Notes: generated by a model not told the origin, from the sequence alone. A stretch of 64,000 bases of DNA from Actomonas sp051209155 (GCA_051209155.1 JBPJGB010000002.1); one strand, 5' to 3'. Positions 19,401-28,051 are shown, counted from the first letter of the stretch. Numbers and translations: made by a program.

Positions 19401-22400
19401 ACAATTCGATGTATACCGTTGTTGAGGATGACCAGGGCCGCGTGATCGTCGGTGGCTCCTTCACGTCACTCGGCGGAACCTCGATCAACCGCATAGCGCG
19501 CTTCAGCGCGAGTGGTCAGCTCGACAACTCCTTTGGACCATTGCGGTCCGAGGGACCCAGCGGCACGGTCTATGACGTCCTCCAAGGCGCCGATGGTTAT
19601 CTCTATGTGGCCGGTCAGTTCGGCACTTGGGACGGCTTCGCGCTCGGCAGTCTGGTGCGCCTCGACCGCAACGGGCAGCTGGACCTCAACTTTCCGGCCG
19701 AAAACCTGACCCGACTTTCCAGTGTGAGCGACAACATCCGCCTCGACTGGACGGCCGGCGGCAAGCTGCAGATCGACGGATCGTTTTCCCTGTCGCCGCG
19801 CTCCAATGTGGTGCGCCTTCACGTCGACGGTGCACCGGGCGGTGCGCTGCAACTGGTCGATACGAGCGGCGATCGCACGGTGGTCGAAGGGGTGAACCTC
19901 AGCCTTTACGGACGCTTCAGTGGCGGCAGTCCCGTCACGTATTCATGGACCCACGACGGGGTGCCGGTCGAGGGGGCCTTTGGGCCTCAGCTCCTGCTCG
20001 CCGCCCCTACCAGCACCGACGCGGGCACCTATGTCCTCACCGCGACCAACAGCGAAGGCACCGTCAGCACCGAGATGCAGGTGGGCTTTCTCTCGGCCGA
20101 CCCCTTGTCGCCCATCCCGGGCATCAACCTGAGCTCCGGCTTCAACAACAACGTCTACGATGTCCTCACCCGCGCCGACGGCAGCCGGATTGTGGTGGGC
20201 AATTTTTATCAGCTCGAAGGCGTCAACACCCGCGGCATCGCCGCGCTCAAGGCCGACGGCACGCCCGACACCGCGTTCAACGGCAACAATCCCTTTGATC
20301 CCAACGCGGGCACCAACATCGAGGGCGTCCGTGAGCTCAACGACGGCACCCTGCTCGTCTGGGGCACCATGTATATGCCGGGCGAAGGTTACTCGCGGCA
20401 CTACCTCGTGCGGCTCAACGCCAACGGTTCGCTCAATCGCGTGCTCTTTGATCAGGACAGCGCCAGCAGCTACATCCGCGGCGTGGTGCAGCTGGCGGAC
20501 GGTTCCATCCTCATCGGCGGCAGCTTCAATACCCTCAACGGCACCAGCACCGGCCCGGTCGCGCGCATCGACGCCAACGGCAACGTCGACACCACTCCGG
20601 TGCTTTCGGGGGCGACGGGCTCGGTCAGCGGGATTTTCCCGGCGCCCGATGGCGGCGTGCTCCTCGCGGGCAACCTCAACAACGTCGACGGCGTCAGCGG
20701 CACACGTTACCTGACTCGCCTCAACGCGGCCGGCGAACTCGATGTCGACTTCAATCCGCCCCTGCTTCGGAATCCGATCCGCGTCGCCTTTGGTCCGGCC
20801 GGCGAGATTTATGCCGGCGACTACAACCCGCTCGCCAACGTGAGCGGCCAGGACCTGCGACTCGTGCGCCTCTTCCCCGATGGCCGGCTCGACCGGTCCT
20901 TCCTCACCGACTTCACGCAGGTCACTCACGTTACCGTCGATCCGCTCGGCCGGGTGGTGGCCATCGTGCGAATGCTCGACAATAATTGGCGCCTCATCCG
21001 TTTGCTCAACAACGGTGCCATTGACCGCGGCGTGGTCATCACCGGGAACCCTTCTTTTCTAAGCACCGAAGGGGCCGCCCTGATGGTCGGCGGTTCGAGC
21101 AGTTACCTCCTCAACGGCGCCATCGTGCGCAGCCTCACGCTGGTCAATCCGGGCGACGCCGAAGCTTTCGCCATCGCAACGGCTCCGACGGGCGGCAGTT
21201 ACATTCCGGGCACCTCGGCCGCCCTCAGCGTCGGCGTGCGCGGCGGAGCCGGTGCGACTTACCAGTGGTATCGTGACGGCTCGGCCGTCCCAGGTGCCAC
21301 CGGCCCGAGCTTGGTTTTCGAGCCCTTTGCGCCAGGCGATGCCGGCAGCTACACCTTGGAGATTACGGTCGACGGCGAACTGATCGTCACCGACGCCGTG
21401 GAACTCGGGGTGCGGGCCAACGCGGGCCGCGCCGGCCAGGTCGACTACGCGTGGGGCGTAGGCTTGGTCGTCACCCAATTGTCGGCTCTCGACGCCGACG
21501 CCGCCGGAAACGTCTACCTCTTCGATGCTCGCGTGGGCAGCGACACGACCTACCGGGACATCGTGCCGCTCGATGCCAACGGCCGTGAACGCAGTGACTT
21601 TGCCCTCGATCCCCGGGTGAACGTCGCCAGCTTCCGCTCGGTCGTCACGCTGCCCGACGGCGACCTGCTCTTCGGCGGTCAGTCCATCCGCATCGACACG
21701 AATGCCTATCAGTCCCTCGTGCGTCTCAACGCCGATGGCTCCCTGGACGAGAGCGTCGACTACAGCGGTTTCACCGGATCGATCCAGGACCTGATCCCGC
21801 TCGACGGCGGCGCGATCCTGCTCGTCGGATCCGGGCTCAATGGTGGCGCGGTGGCGAAGCTCCTGCCGGACGGCAGCTCTGATCCCGACTTCACCAGCCC
21901 GGCGGGGTCCAACGCCAACGCGGCCTTCCCCGCGGCCAACGGGCAGTGGTGGGTGCGCGGCAACTATACCGATCCGGACACGAGCCGGCAATATACCCTC
22001 TTCCGCATCAACGCCGATGGCACCTTCGACTCCGGCTCACCGACTCTGCGCACGCGTTATTCCGAAAACTTCCGCGGTGCGGCGGCCGCCCCCGACGGCG
22101 GGGTCTACGTCTGGTTCGACCGCTACCAGTCCAACTTCCCGCGCCAGAATCGCGTCGTGCGCCTGACAGCCGCCGGCGAGGTCGACCCAACCTTCCAACT
22201 CGGCGAATTCCTCAAGGTCACGCCCACGACCGACGTCTATCTCAATGGCATGACCTCCGACGCGGCCGGCCGGCTCATCTTCACGGGTAACTTCGCCGGC
22301 TACGACAACGTGCCGCGCAACGGGGTGCTGCGCCTGCTGCCCGACGGCTCGCTCGACCTGTCCTTCATCGGCCCGGCGCCCGGCGGCAACGGCATCGCCC

Positions 22401-25400
22401 AAACACTCCAGTTCGCGGGGGGTGACCATCTTCTCCTCTACCAGCAGAACCTCGCCAACCTCGGCGGTGTGTCCGACCGCAGCGGCCTCTTCGGCCTGCA
22501 TTACGGTGAGCTGGCGGCAGACGCGTCGCCGGAGGCCGCCGGCGGCGGCACCTCGCTCGCGGCGGCACCCTACGACCCGGTCTCGCTCGGGCTGTTGACC
22601 TACGCCCCGGGTGATGCGGCGGTGCAGTGGTTCAAGGACGGCGCGCCGCTGTGCGGTGAAACGTCGGCCCACTTGCGTATCCTTTCAGCGGATACGTCCG
22701 ATTCCGGCGCCTACACCGCCACGGTCACGACGCCCGGTGGCAGTTTCACCACGCCGGCCTTTGGCGTCACGGTGGCCAGCTCCGCTTTCCCCGGTGGCCT
22801 CAGCGCGCGCAATCAGAACCTGCGCATCGACGACCTCCCGCACCTCGTCGTCAAGCGGCCCGGCGGTGGTTTCCTCGTGGCCTCGACCTCCGCTGCCATC
22901 GTTAACGGCGAGGGGCCCTACGAACTTTACGCCCTCGATGCCAATGGCGCCTTCGAGCGTGGTTATGACGTGCTGATCAACGGCAACTCCGCCTCCTCCT
23001 CGTTGATTCAGTCCCTCGCGGTCGACGGGGACGGTCGCATCTACGTGGGCGGCTCCTTCACCTCGGTGAACGGCGAGCCGCAAAATCGCCTCGTGCGGCT
23101 CACGGCGGAGGGCGAAGTGGACACCACCTTTGATGTTGGCGCCGGACCGAACAATCAGGTGCGGGCCATCGCGCCCACCCTCGACGGCAAGGTCTACATC
23201 TCGGGCTACTTCAGCAGCTACAATAACATCACCTCCTACGGTGGCACCAACTCCGCCCGGTATCTGCTGCGCCTCAATGCCGACGGCTCGATTGACGAGA
23301 CCTTCCTCACCGGCACCAACCTCAACAACTATGCGTTTTCGCTGCTGGCCGAGTCCGACGGCTCGGTCTGGGTCGGCGGCTATCCCAACCTCTACAATGG
23401 CGCCAGTGTCAGTTACCTGCTGCGCGTCGCTTGGGACGGCACCTTGGACGGCACCTTCACGCCGACCTTCAACAGCGTGGTGGAGAAACTGGAGCGCTTG
23501 CCCGACGGCACGACCTTCGTTTCCGGCAACTTCTCCCAAGTCAACGGCGTGGGTCGCTCCGGGGTGGCTTGGTTCGACGCGGATGATGCGCTTATGGAGG
23601 ACCGCATCACCAATGTGACCACCAGCGCGCTGGACGTCGCCCCCGCGGATGATGGGTCGGTGTTCTACATCTACAACTACCGCCTCTACAACCTCGACGC
23701 CGATGGCACCGGAGGCGGCGATTGGACCGCCGCTCATAACCTGCGGGGCAATTTCCAGAGTGGTATCAATACCAACCAGATCACCCCACGCGGCGTATTG
23801 GTCGACGGCAGTGAGGTGTTGGTCTGGGGGCAGTTCGTCCGGGTGGGTGAAACGACCCGCAACGGCATCGTGTGGTTGGGGGAGCAAACCTCCGACGCAC
23901 CACTCATTTCCAGCGCGCCGGCGAGCGTGACCTTGCCGGAAGGCGGACGCGTCGCCTGGACCGTGCAGGCCACCACGACGACGGGTGAGCTCACCTACAC
24001 TTGGACTCGGGCCGATGATCCCGGGACCGTGCTCAGCACCACCCGCCAGCTCTTCATCGAGAATGTGACCACGGCCGACGCCGGTGGCTACCGCCTCGCG
24101 GTGAGCAACGGCCTCGCCGAGACCGTGTTGGTCGTGCAGCTCGACGTCACCTCGGCCGGCGTCGCGGGGCCGGGGGATCCACGTCTCGATTTCAACCCCC
24201 AGGGCACCACCACCACGGACCGCGGGTTGGCTCCGCATCCCGCCGGTGGCTGGTGGGTCGCCCGTAGCACCGGAGTGGATCGTTTGCTGCCCGACGGTAG
24301 CCAAGACGCCAGTTCGGCCACTCTCTTGGTCGATGATGGTGCCGTTACCGGCATGGCCGAAGCGGATGATGGAGGCTTCTTCGTCTGGGGCACCTTCACG
24401 TCCTTCGCCGGGCACGCCACGCCTTATCTGGCGCGAGTGCGGGCCGACGGTGCGGTTGATCAGGACTTTGTTTCACCCTTTGAGGGCAACCCCAATATCT
24501 CTGCCATTCGGACTGATGTGCAGGGTCGGCTTTACATCGGATGGACCAATGGCGAACTCACGATCGGCGGCACCCCGACCACCGGAGTGGCTCGTCTGCT
24601 CCCCGATGGCCGGATTGACGAAAGCTTCAACCCTGGGGGGGGCACCAACAACGGTGTTTACGGCTTCGCATTCCTGCCGGATGGCCGCGTCATCATCGTG
24701 GGCAACTTCACCACGGTAGGCTCGGCTTCGCGCCGAAGTATCGCGCGTTTGATGGCCGACGGTTCGCTCGATCCGAGCTTTAACAGCATCGATGTTCAGT
24801 CGATCCAGGCCGTCGAACTTTTGCCCGATGGGAAGATCCTCATCGGCGGAGGCTTCACGTCCGTGGATGGTTTGTCCCGTCCGCGGGTTGCTCGCCTCAG
24901 CGCCGACGGGGTGGTCGACCAAAGCTTCGGTCCGCTTGGGTTCGAGTTCAGCAGCTTCACCCGGATGGCCGTGCGTCCCGACGGTCGCATCGTGGTGGCC
25001 GGACTCGAACGGATCAACAATGTCTACCGCTCCCGTATCGTTCAGTTCCTGCCGGACGGTTCCTTGGACCCGAGTTTCAATTGGGACCATTTCTACACCT
25101 CCAACACCAGCGGCACCCAGGCTGGGTTCACTTCGTTGAGCGTCTTGCGCAACGGTGATGTCGCGGTGCGAGGCAACTTCAGCTACATCGACCTCGGCGT
25201 GTTTCGTCGTGGCTTCACCGTGGTGCGTGGTTCGCCGCTCGCGCCCGGCTTCTACGGCGCGCCGCTTGGACCGCGCTCCGCCGCCGCCGGCGGCGTTATC
25301 ACGTTGGCGGCCGACGCCTATGGCTCGGGCACGCTCACATATCAGTGGCGCAAGAACGGCACCCCGATCGACGGTGCGACCGCAGCGACCTTGGAGTTGA

Positions 25401-28009
25401 CCGCGATCGCGGCCGACGATGCCGGTGATTACGACGTCGTGGTCACCAGCACGCTCGGCACCGCGACCAGCGCGGCAGCCTCCGTCGAGGTGGTCGCTCC
25501 GCCGGCGATCACCACTGATCCGGCCGACGTCGCCGTGCCGCTCGGCGATCCGGCCAGCTTCACCGTTGCTTACACCAGCAGCGGCGATGCGACAGTGCAG
25601 TGGTTCTTCGGTGATACCCCGATCGACGGGGCCACGGCGGACACCTATTCGATCGCCGCGGTCACGCTTGACGACGCCGGCGACTACACCGCGGCCGTGA
25701 CCAACGATGTTGGCACCACCGTGAGTGAGTCCGCGACCCTCACCGTGCAAACCGCGCCGGTTATCGAGACCAATCCGCTCGGTGGCACCTTCGATCCGGG
25801 CGTGACCATCGAGCTCGCGGTCGCGGCGACGGGTAATCCGACGCCCACGTATCAGTGGTTCAAGGACGGCGAAGCCATTCCCGATGCGACCGCCGCGACC
25901 CTGACTCTCGCGAACGCCTCGCGGGCCGATGCCGGCAGCTACACCGTCGCCGTCGAGAACGTGGTCGACTCGGTCACCAGTGCGGCCGCGGTCGTGGTGG
26001 TGAACTATGCCCCGGAAATCACGACGCAACCCGCGGGCGTGCACGCGGTCACCGGCGATCGCATCGAACTTACCGTCGAGGCCGATGGTCTGCCCGCCCC
26101 GACCTACCAGTGGTTCTTCAACGGCGGTGAGCTCTCGGGTCGCACCGATGCGACGCTCGTCATTGATTCCGCCAATGCCGGTCACAATGGCTTCTACACG
26201 GTTGAGGTGACCAACGCCTTCGGCAGCGTCATTTCTGACCCGGCCGAGGTGGTGGTGGACTTCGCACCGCTGGTGATCAATCACCCGGTATCCGCCACGG
26301 TCGCCACTGGCGGCACGCTGGAACTGAGTGTGCAGGTCATCGGTCTGCCGACCCCGACTTTGCAATGGCGCAAGGATGGCGAGCCGATTTCCGGCGCCAC
26401 CGGCGCCACGCTCACCCTCGCCAACGTGACTCCGGCCGACGCCGGCAGCTACGACGTGGCCTACTTGAACACCCAAGGTTCGGGTGCGACCAACGCGGCG
26501 CTGGTGACCGTGCAATACGCGCCCGAGATCGTGAGTCAGCCAGCCAGTGTCACGATCGATGAAGGGCAGGGCACCAGCTTCGCGGTCACGGTGGACGGTC
26601 TGCCGACGCCCACGCTGCAATGGTTCTTCAACGGCACCGCGATCACCGATGCGACGGGGCCGACCCTGTCGCTCACCGACGTGGGGCCCGATGACGCCGG
26701 TGCTTACCATGTTGTGGCCACCAACGACCTAGGCGCCGCCACGAGCGAGACCGCCTCGCTCACGGTGCAAACCCGCCCGACGATCACTACGCAACCCGTG
26801 GCGCGGGAGGTCAGTCGCGGCGATGCGGTGACCTTTACGGTCGTCGCCGAGGGTCTGCCGACGCCGACCTACCAATGGCGCAAGGATGGAGTGGAGATCT
26901 CCGGTGAGACCTCCGCGACCCTGTCCCTCAGCAACGTGCAGGCGGCTGACGCCGGCAACTACGACGTTGTGGTGAGCAACGTGGTCGGCGACGCGACCAG
27001 CACCGCCGTCTCGCTGACGGTAAACGTTGGCCCGGTGATCTCGGTGCAACCCGTCGGCCAGGCCGCGCTCGCGGGCGCGGAAGTGACGTTGAGCGTCGTC
27101 GCCAGCGGCGGCGATCCGCTCACGTATCAGTGGCGCAAGGACGGCGTAATCCTCCCGAATGCCACCGCATCGACGCTGACGCTGAGCAACGTGACCGAAG
27201 CCGACACGGCGGGCTACGACGTGATCGTGACCGATCCGGTCGACTCGGTGACTTCGGACACCGCGACGGTTGTCGTGGCCGAGGTCGTGGCGACGCACAG
27301 CGTGCGCGAAGGCGGTTACCAGGCTGGCGGCAGCATCACGATCGACGTGGACGTGAGTTATACGGCGGGGGTCTCCGGTCTGCAAATGCCGGTGCTGCTG
27401 CCCATGGCGGTCGAAGGCGGAACGTGGAGTTTCTCCAGCGCCAACGGCGCCCAGATGTTCCCCGGTGGCGAAGCGACCTTGTTCGCCGATTGGGGCTTCA
27501 CCGGTCTGCCGGAGAGCCCATTCAGCTTCAGCTACACCATCAACGTGCCGCCGGCCGCCAGCGGCGACTATGAGTTGGCCGCTTGGTTCAACATCACTGT
27601 CGCGGGTGAAGCGCTGCAGGACATGGTTACGCCGGATCCGTTGCTCTTGAGCGAGCTGCCGACCACCCACTCGGCCGACACCGATGGTGACTTTGCCATC
27701 AACCTCAGCGAACTGCTGCGCGTGATTGAACTTTACAACACGCGTATCGGCACGACCCGCACAGGTCGTTACCGCCCGGTTACGGGCACCGAGGATGGTT
27801 TTGGTTCCGACACCGACACGGCCGCGGGTTCACCGCCGGACTTCACCGGTTTCCACTCGGCCGACTCGGATCGCGACGCGCAGATCGGCCTGAGCGAATT
27901 GCTGCGGGTGATCGAGCTCTACAATACGCGTAGTGGCACAACGCGCACGGGCCGCTATCACGTGTCGCCCGGCACCGAGGACGGCTTTGCCGGCGGTCCC
28001 GGCGCGTAA
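13427..28009 (+). CDS. Giant exported delta-60 repeat/Ig-like/dockerin-like protein
   Basis: This is one uninterrupted frame of 4,860 residues starting at GTG, with a signal-like hydrophobic stretch at about 20-40 (LIAGFLLFCAGQGI). It is built from delta-60-type repeats (motifs such as LNADGSLDTSF, then DGKxLVGGxFT), which are predicted beta-propeller blades. These come in seven blocks: about 42-1150, 1315-1680, 1785-2140, 2230-2580, 2665-3040, 3120-3490 and 3580-3935. One or two Ig-like domains (YQWYRDG...DAGxYxxxVTN) separate the blocks. Eight tandem Ig-like domains follow (about 3941-4620), then a beta domain, then two EF-hand-like loops near 4750 and 4812. The likely role is a secreted or surface adhesion or scaffold protein; no catalytic domain is seen. 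It is flanked by a terminator upstream and a convergent kdsD downstream. Start choice is uncertain because no strong ribosome-binding site is visible. Confidence 0.9.
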   Translation: MSTHLAASGGRGVFRLGRALVRPLIAGFLLFCAGQGILRAGDLDRAFDADVRKFGSGRAVAVQPDGKVIIGGNFSRVHGEARTNLVRLNTDGTLDADFDAGTTFNGTVTAIVVQPDGKILIGGSFTEFAAATHNRILRLNADGSLDTSFSAGGGFNGSVLAMARQDDGKLIVAGGFTTYNGTSRPRIARLNTDGSLDTGFNPGSGANDAIWDLALQSDGKVVATGSFTAYNGTTRNRIARLNTNGSLDTTVSFGTGANWGIYAVVIDGAGGFVVGGGFTGLNGEWRYNIGRFNPDGSLDADFHPGGGFDSFVADLQVDSAGRIVVAGAFTRFSGEYSPTLPGVLRLQDGSVDESFDADEADLVLNRSAYITAIAIVPGDRVLAVGHLYDAESGGAGFVRLASSGAVETSFSRGRGLELTPAVRTLVPSVEGKYYVGGDFDYIDGTPRLNIARFNADAEVDVTFVPSSYYAVMDYDGPITAIVERSDRQVWAFGTFSYVARTGAGTSSYARAGAVRFAAYGELQSTYDGDIAVEGGYVGDAKTDSAGRIILAGNFTGIDGTARAGVARVSEAGELDTAFNPGSGAADGNITDLAVLSDDDVLVAGSFTNFSGAGEAYLVRLDAATGAVDTAFAGNTALNGIVNSVSVAADDQIVVGGNFTTSGGYTVNGIDRLNADGTSDANFLPGAGAGGTYPYVYSARPDAAGRIVVAGTFTSLRDEARPAGLGRMTANGPLDPLFDDASLSGGYASDSLTLPDGKILVRGGFSAVDGEPRVALARFHGGWVLRGGLDSAFDGAGLANNSVAAVLPATDGGFWIFGDFTSVAGQPRNRIARLNRFGQLDDAYVPASGLNGAVYGARALPDGTMLVWGAFNNYNGQSTPSLMRLAPDGTRDATFATPIFNSAVRAVQPYATDQWIVGGSFTNVGGVPTGGVVRLNADGSHDTGFSVATGTDNAVHAVAAAEDGTVYAGGAFTSFAGQTAPGLVRLNANGAVDPEFTVGEGAGGSVVRALYLDDAGRLWVGGSFALWDGATRRGLVRLASDGSVDTNFLGGIGTSINGSVNVLEPTADGRVYVAGRFSSLGGGERRGLVRVYPSGTIDPYFDIGEGFNNEVLAVEPLADGRIAVAGAFTQARGTDRNRLAVLYAGDVAPPFIADDQVTTYEIDPGEDLTLSYADIEGMSYQWYRDGVRLDDATAHQLLITNAGLDDLGLYTVRFSNGAGEYTTVGTRVIVRLAPAVSNAPIDTAVGYGAGASFSVGVVGPGPFTYQWYRDGEAIDGAIDTTYVLNGVGDADFGATFYAIVTNAYGSVQSTTATLQFDSTAVPGAIKPAFGGLPELADKTVTAAVRLPDGRIYLGGSNFLYRIYPDGTIDDTFAPNLTSISVDHLILQPDGKLLVAGRVWPVGGTPMDVGRLLPSGAADPTWTMPTIYGISDINGMVLLTDGRVMIGGRFNNVGGTDRWNLALLNSDGSLDEGFGPVDESSGPNGYVRDLKLVSGGSQVLVAGEFTTYAGTTVNGLLRLNLDHSIDGTFGGGSRANGTIEELYAGPNDTWYIRGQFDSYNGTARGGVARLLSNGNLDPNFDTSTGASAQSYSTPYIRDLAVTANGSVVVVGSFTGFGDWPLVNSVRLLADGSVDTQWASPVQNTNFITLVQLADGTLLAGGSFKFTPDDANYTRTVELLGGDYPPQAPAILSQTTLNGDYVYAAGSTRTFESVVSGPGTLTLQWYRDGEPLEESNLVVGVNGPRLTLRSLRTVHAGDYVLRVMSPENGYTETDPVTLSVGPEPTGPGSLDLDWVFDRPGNQITDAAVAADGSVYLAKRDYPISRVFKTDSNGRLLPAGQFNPGTGTEGTVTAIFPLPNGKALVAGTFTSFQGAAVERLALLNADGSVDPGFAPNPSTYPTQVLPLTDGRLLVAGGFNSIAGTARAGLVRLNANGTLDGSFADSHGLEYVRRIHVTSNGQILVVGTDYADSTARLKRLTANGSVDSGFTEVSGPNNSMYTVVEDDQGRVIVGGSFTSLGGTSINRIARFSASGQLDNSFGPLRSEGPSGTVYDVLQGADGYLYVAGQFGTWDGFALGSLVRLDRNGQLDLNFPAENLTRLSSVSDNIRLDWTAGGKLQIDGSFSLSPRSNVVRLHVDGAPGGALQLVDTSGDRTVVEGVNLSLYGRFSGGSPVTYSWTHDGVPVEGAFGPQLLLAAPTSTDAGTYVLTATNSEGTVSTEMQVGFLSADPLSPIPGINLSSGFNNNVYDVLTRADGSRIVVGNFYQLEGVNTRGIAALKADGTPDTAFNGNNPFDPNAGTNIEGVRELNDGTLLVWGTMYMPGEGYSRHYLVRLNANGSLNRVLFDQDSASSYIRGVVQLADGSILIGGSFNTLNGTSTGPVARIDANGNVDTTPVLSGATGSVSGIFPAPDGGVLLAGNLNNVDGVSGTRYLTRLNAAGELDVDFNPPLLRNPIRVAFGPAGEIYAGDYNPLANVSGQDLRLVRLFPDGRLDRSFLTDFTQVTHVTVDPLGRVVAIVRMLDNNWRLIRLLNNGAIDRGVVITGNPSFLSTEGAALMVGGSSSYLLNGAIVRSLTLVNPGDAEAFAIATAPTGGSYIPGTSAALSVGVRGGAGATYQWYRDGSAVPGATGPSLVFEPFAPGDAGSYTLEITVDGELIVTDAVELGVRANAGRAGQVDYAWGVGLVVTQLSALDADAAGNVYLFDARVGSDTTYRDIVPLDANGRERSDFALDPRVNVASFRSVVTLPDGDLLFGGQSIRIDTNAYQSLVRLNADGSLDESVDYSGFTGSIQDLIPLDGGAILLVGSGLNGGAVAKLLPDGSSDPDFTSPAGSNANAAFPAANGQWWVRGNYTDPDTSRQYTLFRINADGTFDSGSPTLRTRYSENFRGAAAAPDGGVYVWFDRYQSNFPRQNRVVRLTAAGEVDPTFQLGEFLKVTPTTDVYLNGMTSDAAGRLIFTGNFAGYDNVPRNGVLRLLPDGSLDLSFIGPAPGGNGIAQTLQFAGGDHLLLYQQNLANLGGVSDRSGLFGLHYGELAADASPEAAGGGTSLAAAPYDPVSLGLLTYAPGDAAVQWFKDGAPLCGETSAHLRILSADTSDSGAYTATVTTPGGSFTTPAFGVTVASSAFPGGLSARNQNLRIDDLPHLVVKRPGGGFLVASTSAAIVNGEGPYELYALDANGAFERGYDVLINGNSASSSLIQSLAVDGDGRIYVGGSFTSVNGEPQNRLVRLTAEGEVDTTFDVGAGPNNQVRAIAPTLDGKVYISGYFSSYNNITSYGGTNSARYLLRLNADGSIDETFLTGTNLNNYAFSLLAESDGSVWVGGYPNLYNGASVSYLLRVAWDGTLDGTFTPTFNSVVEKLERLPDGTTFVSGNFSQVNGVGRSGVAWFDADDALMEDRITNVTTSALDVAPADDGSVFYIYNYRLYNLDADGTGGGDWTAAHNLRGNFQSGINTNQITPRGVLVDGSEVLVWGQFVRVGETTRNGIVWLGEQTSDAPLISSAPASVTLPEGGRVAWTVQATTTTGELTYTWTRADDPGTVLSTTRQLFIENVTTADAGGYRLAVSNGLAETVLVVQLDVTSAGVAGPGDPRLDFNPQGTTTTDRGLAPHPAGGWWVARSTGVDRLLPDGSQDASSATLLVDDGAVTGMAEADDGGFFVWGTFTSFAGHATPYLARVRADGAVDQDFVSPFEGNPNISAIRTDVQGRLYIGWTNGELTIGGTPTTGVARLLPDGRIDESFNPGGGTNNGVYGFAFLPDGRVIIVGNFTTVGSASRRSIARLMADGSLDPSFNSIDVQSIQAVELLPDGKILIGGGFTSVDGLSRPRVARLSADGVVDQSFGPLGFEFSSFTRMAVRPDGRIVVAGLERINNVYRSRIVQFLPDGSLDPSFNWDHFYTSNTSGTQAGFTSLSVLRNGDVAVRGNFSYIDLGVFRRGFTVVRGSPLAPGFYGAPLGPRSAAAGGVITLAADAYGSGTLTYQWRKNGTPIDGATAATLELTAIAADDAGDYDVVVTSTLGTATSAAASVEVVAPPAITTDPADVAVPLGDPASFTVAYTSSGDATVQWFFGDTPIDGATADTYSIAAVTLDDAGDYTAAVTNDVGTTVSESATLTVQTAPVIETNPLGGTFDPGVTIELAVAATGNPTPTYQWFKDGEAIPDATAATLTLANASRADAGSYTVAVENVVDSVTSAAAVVVVNYAPEITTQPAGVHAVTGDRIELTVEADGLPAPTYQWFFNGGELSGRTDATLVIDSANAGHNGFYTVEVTNAFGSVISDPAEVVVDFAPLVINHPVSATVATGGTLELSVQVIGLPTPTLQWRKDGEPISGATGATLTLANVTPADAGSYDVAYLNTQGSGATNAALVTVQYAPEIVSQPASVTIDEGQGTSFAVTVDGLPTPTLQWFFNGTAITDATGPTLSLTDVGPDDAGAYHVVATNDLGAATSETASLTVQTRPTITTQPVAREVSRGDAVTFTVVAEGLPTPTYQWRKDGVEISGETSATLSLSNVQAADAGNYDVVVSNVVGDATSTAVSLTVNVGPVISVQPVGQAALAGAEVTLSVVASGGDPLTYQWRKDGVILPNATASTLTLSNVTEADTAGYDVIVTDPVDSVTSDTATVVVAEVVATHSVREGGYQAGGSITIDVDVSYTAGVSGLQMPVLLPMAVEGGTWSFSSANGAQMFPGGEATLFADWGFTGLPESPFSFSYTINVPPAASGDYELAAWFNITVAGEALQDMVTPDPLLLSELPTTHSADTDGDFAINLSELLRVIELYNTRIGTTRTGRYRPVTGTEDGFGSDTDTAAGSPPDFTGFHSADSDRDAQIGLSELLRVIELYNTRSGTTRTGRYHVSPGTEDGFAGGPGA
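17370..25232 (+). repeat. Higher-order repeat: six units of delta-60 block plus Ig-like domain
   Basis: Inside the giant gene, delta-60 blocks start near 17370, 18780, 20115, 21420, 22785 and 24165, so the spacing is 1.3-1.4 kb (about 450 codons). Each of the first five blocks ends in a single Ig-like domain with a QWYRDG-type core; the sixth block runs into the tandem Ig array. The first block (13550-16876) is about three times longer. The boundaries are judged by eye. Confidence 0.75.
25250..27290 (+). repeat. Tandem array of eight Ig-like domains in the giant protein
   Basis: Eight copies of an I-set-like unit of about 80-90 residues follow one another. The cores are LTYQWRKNG, VQWFFGD, YQWFKDGEAI, YQWFFNGGEL, LQWRKDGEPI, LQWFFNGTAI, YQWRKDGVEI and YQWRKDGVIL, each followed by an ADDAGxYxVxVTN-type strand. 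The DNA copies are similar but not identical. The array should form a stiff stalk placing the propeller region away from the C-terminal anchor. Confidence 0.85.
27660..28006 (+). other. Two dockerin-like EF-hand repeats at the C-terminus of the giant protein
   Basis: Two units read HSADTDGDFAINLSELLRVI and HSADSDRDAQIGLSELLRVI, each followed by ELYNTR.GTTRTGRY and GTEDGF. The loops DTDGDFAINLSE and DSDRDAQIGLSE have acidic residues at EF-hand positions 1, 3, 5 and 12. This HSAD...LSELLRVI tail is known at the ends of large exported proteins of Verrucomicrobia and related phyla. Calcium binding is inferred. Confidence 0.8.
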
Positions 28010-28020
28010 GCACTCGGATG

Positions 28021-28049
28021 AGGATGTCGGGCGGCGTGCCCGGCATCCT
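28021..28049. terminator. Strong hairpin between convergent genes
   Basis: AGGATGTCGGGC (28021-28032), a 5-base loop and GCCCGGCATCCT (28038-28049) form a 12-bp stem with one T-G wobble. It lies between the stop of the giant gene and the stop of the convergent kdsD. Neither side carries a T-tract, so it may be a shared, T-less terminator or mRNA end-protecting structure. Confidence 0.5.
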
Positions 28050-28051
28050 GC

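Noticed and set aside
13550..25232. Regular short repeats that might suggest a CRISPR array
   Set aside because: The repeats are imperfect, in frame, vary in length and encode a protein motif. There are no identical direct repeats with unique spacers and no cas genes.
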